Positions 6,319 through 9,397 of a DNA stretch of 9,397 nt are shown one piece after another. The translations under genes were made by a program, and so were the position numbers. Origin of the DNA: Spirosomataceae bacterium (lineage in GTDB: Bacteria; Bacteroidota; Bacteroidia; Cytophagales; Spirosomataceae). Location: positions 1 to 9,397 of the forward strand of contig JANQUM010000101.1 in assembly GCA_030731175.1 (NCBI GenBank), written 5' to 3'. The notes under the pieces were generated by a model, which was not told where the DNA came from, did no database searches, and saw only the letters and a program-made list of their open reading frames with translations. How positions within the stretch are numbered: position 1 is the stretch's first letter; every line of letters begins with the position of its first letter.

Positions 6319-7662
6319 ATGTTTAAAAAAATACTCATCGCTAACCGCGGAGAAATTGCCTTACGCATCATCCGAACTTGCCGCGAAATGGGCATCAAGA
6401 CGGTAGCCGTATATTCTACTGCAGATAAAGAAAGTCTTCACGTTCGTTTTGCAGACGAAGCCGTTTGCATCGGCCCGCCTCCAAGCCGGCTATCATACCT
6501 CAATATTCCGAGCATCATTTCTGCCGCAGAAATTACTAATGCCGACGCTATTCATCCGGGCTACGGTTTTCTTTCAGAAAACGCCGAATTTTCTAAAATT
6601 TGTGCCGAATACGGTATAAAATTTATTGGAGCTACCGCCGAGCAAATAAACATGATGGGCGATAAAGCCACCGCTAAAGATACCATGAAAAAAGCGGGTG
6701 TTCCCGTTATTCCTGGTTCTGAAGGCTTGCTTCCTTCGGTTGAAGAAGGCATCAGACTGTCAGAAGAAATGGGGTATCCGGTCATCATTAAAGCTACCGC
6801 TGGCGGCGGTGGGCGTGGCATGCGTGTGATTCATTCATCCGATGAATTTCAGAAAATGTGGGACGACGCCAAAATGGAATCAGGTGCGGCTTTCGGTAAC
6901 GACGGGCTGTACCTTGAAAAGTTTATTGAAGAGCCTCGCCACATTGAAATTCAGATTATTGGGGATCAATACGGAAAAGTTTGTCACCTCTCAGAACGTG
7001 ATTGCTCAATTCAGAGAAGGCACCAAAAATTAGTTGAAGAAACGCCTTCTCCTATTGTAAATGACGAATTACGTGCCGAAATGGGGCAAGCCGCCATTAA
7101 TGGAGCTCAGGCAATTGGCTACGAAGGTGCCGGGACAGTCGAGTTTTTGGTTGATAAAAACGGCGACTATTATTTCATGGAAATGAACACCCGTATTCAG
7201 GTAGAACACCCAATTACGGAGCAAGTCACTAATTACGACCTCATAAAAGAGCAAATAAAAGTGGCCGCAGGCATCCCAATTTCTGGGCAAAATTATTTCC
7301 CAAATGCATTTTCAATGGAATGCAGGATCAACGCTGAAGATCCTAAAAACGGTTTCCGGCCGTCTCCGGGTTTAATAAAGTCGCTCCATTTGCCCGGCGG
7401 TCAGGGAGTTAGGATTGATAGCCATGTTTACGCAGGTTACACTATCCCGCCAAATTATGATTCGATGATTGCGAAATTGATTGTGACGGGGCAAAGTCGT
7501 GAAGAAGTAATTACCCGAATGAAACGTGCCTTGATGGAGTTTTACATTGAAGGCATAAAAACAACGATTCCATTCCACTTAAAATTGATGGACGACGAGC
7601 AGTTTAAATCAGGAAACTTTACCACGAAATTCCTCGAAGATTTTGATTTTTCTGATCTATAA
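6319..7662 (+). CDS. accC: Acetyl-CoA carboxylase biotin carboxylase subunit AccC
   Basis: AccC is the ATP-dependent carboxylase that adds CO2 from bicarbonate to the biotin on AccB. The 447-residue protein has the expected three parts. The N-terminal domain opens with FKKILIANRGEIALRIIRTC and includes HPGYGFLSENAEF (79-91). The ATP-grasp domain has GDKATAK (Lys116), Lys158 before the flexible Gly-rich loop GGGGRGMR (162-169), RHIEIQ with His208, and QRRHQKLVEETPSP with Lys237. Catalytic residues Glu275, Glu288, Asn290, Arg292 and Glu296 lie in VEFLVDKNGDYYFMEMNTR and the following IQVEHP. The C-terminal carboxylase domain begins around FSMECRINAEDP. All expected residues are present and the length is normal, so the enzyme should be active. 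A clear terminator follows 24 bases after the stop, ending this transcript. Confidence 0.97.
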   Translation: MFKKILIANRGEIALRIIRTCREMGIKTVAVYSTADKESLHVRFADEAVCIGPPPSRLSYLNIPSIISAAEITNADAIHPGYGFLSENAEFSKICAEYGIKFIGATAEQINMMGDKATAKDTMKKAGVPVIPGSEGLLPSVEEGIRLSEEMGYPVIIKATAGGGGRGMRVIHSSDEFQKMWDDAKMESGAAFGNDGLYLEKFIEEPRHIEIQIIGDQYGKVCHLSERDCSIQRRHQKLVEETPSPIVNDELRAEMGQAAINGAQAIGYEGAGTVEFLVDKNGDYYFMEMNTRIQVEHPITEQVTNYDLIKEQIKVAAGIPISGQNYFPNAFSMECRINAEDPKNGFRPSPGLIKSLHLPGGQGVRIDSHVYAGYTIPPNYDSMIAKLIVTGQSREEVITRMKRALMEFYIEGIKTTIPFHLKLMDDEQFKSGNFTTKFLEDFDFSDL

Positions 7663-7686
7663 TCAGTAATTCAAAATATACAAACT

Positions 7687-7718
7687 AAAAGGAGTAACGA
7701 AAAGTTACTCCTTTTTTT
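7687..7718 (+). terminator. Rho-independent terminator after accC
   Basis: A perfect 12-base stem, AAAAGGAGTAAC (7687-7698) with GTTACTCCTTTT (7704-7715), closes a GAAAA loop. The right arm runs into seven consecutive Ts (7712-7718). It lies 24 bases after the accC stop and separates that operon from the secreted-protease gene. Confidence 0.92.
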
Positions 7719-7740
7719 GTGAACTAAATTGCTAATTTTA
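7712..7740 (+). promoter_or_regulatory. Weak candidate promoter for the porU2-like gene
   Basis: TAATTTTA (7733-7740) matches the -7 consensus TAnnTTTG except at the last base. A T-run at 7712-7718, shared with the terminator tail, could serve as the -33 region with an 18-base spacer. A promoter is needed between the terminator and the ATG at 7786, but this placement is tentative. Confidence 0.3.
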
Positions 7741-7785
7741 CGTAGATATTATCGTTAAATATCAGGGTTGAAAAAAGAAAGAACA

Positions 7786-9397
7786 ATGAATAGACGGATT
7801 ACTTTTTTGCTATTATTCCTGCTTTTGGGGTTAAATGCTATTGCTCAAATTCCTGAAAACGCTTGGGTTAAATCTAACCAAAAATACCTAAAAATTACCG
7901 TAAGCGAAGACGGAATATACCAAGTAACAGGTCAGGAATTGACGAATGCAGGGTTTAGCCTTGCCACCGTTATTCCCCAAAAAATACAACTTTTTTATCG
8001 GGGAAAAGAAGTAGCAATAAAATTAGAAACAGGTAGCAAAAATAGCTTCGAGTTAAATGATTCTTTCCTTTTTTACGGGCAAAAAAATGACGGATCAAGC
8101 GATTCATTACTTTACCGCGATGCTCCGAGAGCGAACCCTTTTCACAGCCTTTATTCCGACGAATCAGCGTATTTTTTAACAATAGGCGAAGAAGACGGCA
8201 AGCGAGTTATCGCGGGAAAACCAGTAAACTCAGCAAATTTAACCGAAGAACCTTATCACCTCGCCGAAGAAAGAACCGTTTATACCGATCAGTTTTCTTA
8301 CAATAATATAATTGGCTTGGTCCCGCTTTTACAGCAAAGCTATTTTGAAAGCGGCGAAGGAAGAACCGGAAAATTCATAGTATCAGACAGCTCCGCTTCT
8401 TTTAATATAAAACTGACAAATCGGATTGAATCTTCTGACTTTCAACCAATTATAAACTTTCAAATCAACGGAAGGTCACGTATAATTCACCAATTAGCAA
8501 CTTCCGTAAACGGGCAAGATTCCGCATTTTTCTCCGTATTACCGTTCGGAACAGCGAAGCGAACGCAAATTCTGAGCAACAATTTGATTCAAAACGAAAA
8601 CGTTAGACTTTCGCTTTCATCAACTCAAAAAGTACTACTTGATTGGTATTCCCTGACATACATTGAGGCAATTTACCCGCAGCAGTTTTTAATGAATGGG
8701 CAGACTTTCAAGTATTTTAAGCTACGCCAAAATCGTCCCGAAAACTCTTCGGTTTTCATTCGGGATTTTTTAGATAGCGGATTATTATGGAATGTTTCGA
8801 ATACGGGAAATCCGGTTGAACTTACCGCCAATTCAGAAAAGAAATTCAGTGTGGCGTCGTCCCTGAATAATGCAAAATTGATTGCCGTTCAATCACCAAA
8901 AAAAGCAGTAAAAATAGCGGCAGTTGATTTCATTAACTTGAGCAATTCAAAAGCTGACTATTTAATAATAACACACGAGAGTTTACTTCAGTCTGCCACG
9001 CAGTACGCTGCTTACCGGGCAAGCGACAAAGGCGGAAGTCATTCGCCGCTTGTAGTAACCTCTCAGCAACTATTCGACGCTTTCAATTTCGGCGAGCGGA
9101 GTCCCATTGCCCTACGTCAGTTCTCACGTTTTATGCTGCAAAATGCCCAACCGAAGCACTTGCTTTTAATTGGTCGAGGCGTAAGTTTTCCAGACGAACT
9201 TCGCTCCACCAACTTCCCAGATTTGGTACCTACAATCGGTTATCCGGCTTCTGATGTGCTAATTACGGCGGGGTTAAACGGTAGCAAGCAAAACGTGCAA
9301 GCGATTCCAACCGGAAGATTAAACGTGGTTAAAAACAATGAGGTACTAAATTATTTGGAAAAAGTAAAGGAGACAGAGAGCAGAACCAACCCCGAAC
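7786..9397 (+). CDS. Gingipain-family (peptidase C25) secreted protein, PorU2-like type IX secretion sortase, 3'-truncated
   Basis: The frame opens at an ATG with a strong signal peptide (Arg3-Arg4, a Leu-rich core, LNAIA, cleavage before Gln21) and stays open to the window edge, giving 537 residues with no stop. After the signal, residues 34-56 (start YLKITVSEDGIYQVTGQEL) and the later DGSSDSLLYRDAPRANPF followed by SAYFLTIG resemble the N-terminal region of PorU-type proteins. From about residue 386 the sequence (ADYLIITHESLL, YAAYRASDKGG, VVTSQQLFDAFNFG, LRQFSRFML, KHLLLIGRG, AIPTGRLNV) resembles the start of a peptidase C25 (gingipain) domain. PorU is the cell-surface sortase that removes C-terminal sorting signals from type IX cargo and anchors them; PorU2 is a related group in Cytophagales. 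The catalytic His and Cys should lie beyond the edge, so activity cannot be judged. An ordinary secreted C25 protease is the main alternative. Confidence 0.8.
   Translation, partial: MNRRITFLLLFLLLGLNAIAQIPENAWVKSNQKYLKITVSEDGIYQVTGQELTNAGFSLATVIPQKIQLFYRGKEVAIKLETGSKNSFELNDSFLFYGQKNDGSSDSLLYRDAPRANPFHSLYSDESAYFLTIGEEDGKRVIAGKPVNSANLTEEPYHLAEERTVYTDQFSYNNIIGLVPLLQQSYFESGEGRTGKFIVSDSSASFNIKLTNRIESSDFQPIINFQINGRSRIIHQLATSVNGQDSAFFSVLPFGTAKRTQILSNNLIQNENVRLSLSSTQKVLLDWYSLTYIEAIYPQQFLMNGQTFKYFKLRQNRPENSSVFIRDFLDSGLLWNVSNTGNPVELTANSEKKFSVASSLNNAKLIAVQSPKKAVKIAAVDFINLSNSKADYLIITHESLLQSATQYAAYRASDKGGSHSPLVVTSQQLFDAFNFGERSPIALRQFSRFMLQNAQPKHLLLIGRGVSFPDELRSTNFPDLVPTIGYPASDVLITAGLNGSKQNVQAIPTGRLNVVKNNEVLNYLEKVKETESRTNPE

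Noticed and set aside
6842..7033. 63-codon plus-strand frame within accC
   Set aside because: It is an out-of-frame shadow of the highly conserved AccC sequence and has no features of its own.
7687..7718. Relation between the accC terminator arms (GGAGTAAC) and the rpmF-plsX repeat arms (GGGTAAC)
   Set aside because: The similarity covers only about seven bases, and the rest of the two structures differs in arm length, loop and T-run; chance likeness is enough.
7970..8182. 70-codon minus-strand reading frame
   Set aside because: It lies wholly inside the porU2-like gene on the other strand, resembles no known protein and is best explained as a shadow frame.

Overview
The window looks like chromosomal DNA from a member of the Bacteroidota, most likely the order Cytophagales. 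Three things point there. The gene run DUF177 / rpmF / plsX / fabH / efp / accB / accC is an arrangement I know from that phylum. Two intergenic sequences fit the phylum's promoter type (TTG, about 20 bases, TAnnTTTG), and starts are preceded by A/T-rich leaders without clear Shine-Dalgarno sites. The last gene looks like a gingipain-family sortase of type IX secretion, which is confined to the Bacteroidetes-Chlorobi group. The genus is not determined. No phage, transposon, CRISPR array, tRNA or rRNA was seen, and no intergenic stretch exceeds 150 bases.

Layout. Bases 1-540 hold nadD (NAD synthesis), cut off at its 5' end by the window edge. It converges on coaX (CoA synthesis, minus strand, 531-1298), and the two 3' ends overlap by 10 bases. 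A divergent intergenic region (1299-1444) carries a good promoter for a rightward cluster: DUF177 protein, ribosomal protein bL32, PlsX, FabH, a predicted outer-membrane beta-barrel protein, EF-P, then AccB and AccC behind their own strong promoter. A clear intrinsic terminator follows accC. After it a separate gene for a secreted PorU2-like C25 peptidase begins and runs off the right edge.

The cluster joins translation (bL32, EF-P, the rRNA-linked DUF177 protein) to the first steps of lipid synthesis. AccB and AccC help make malonyl-CoA, FabH starts acyl chains from it, and PlsX passes finished chains toward phospholipid. NadD and CoaX supply cofactors for the same metabolism.

Most of the window is conserved housekeeping, and I found no convincing new multi-gene system. 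The main anomaly is fabH: an in-frame TAA at codon 283 sits two codons before the catalytic Asn, yet the rest of the gene is intact to a natural stop at 4318. Other points of note are a long inverted repeat between rpmF and plsX, an operator-like palindrome upstream of the accB promoter, a structured accB-accC spacer, a beta-barrel gene lodged in the lipid/translation cluster, and a bL32 lacking all four zinc-binding cysteines.
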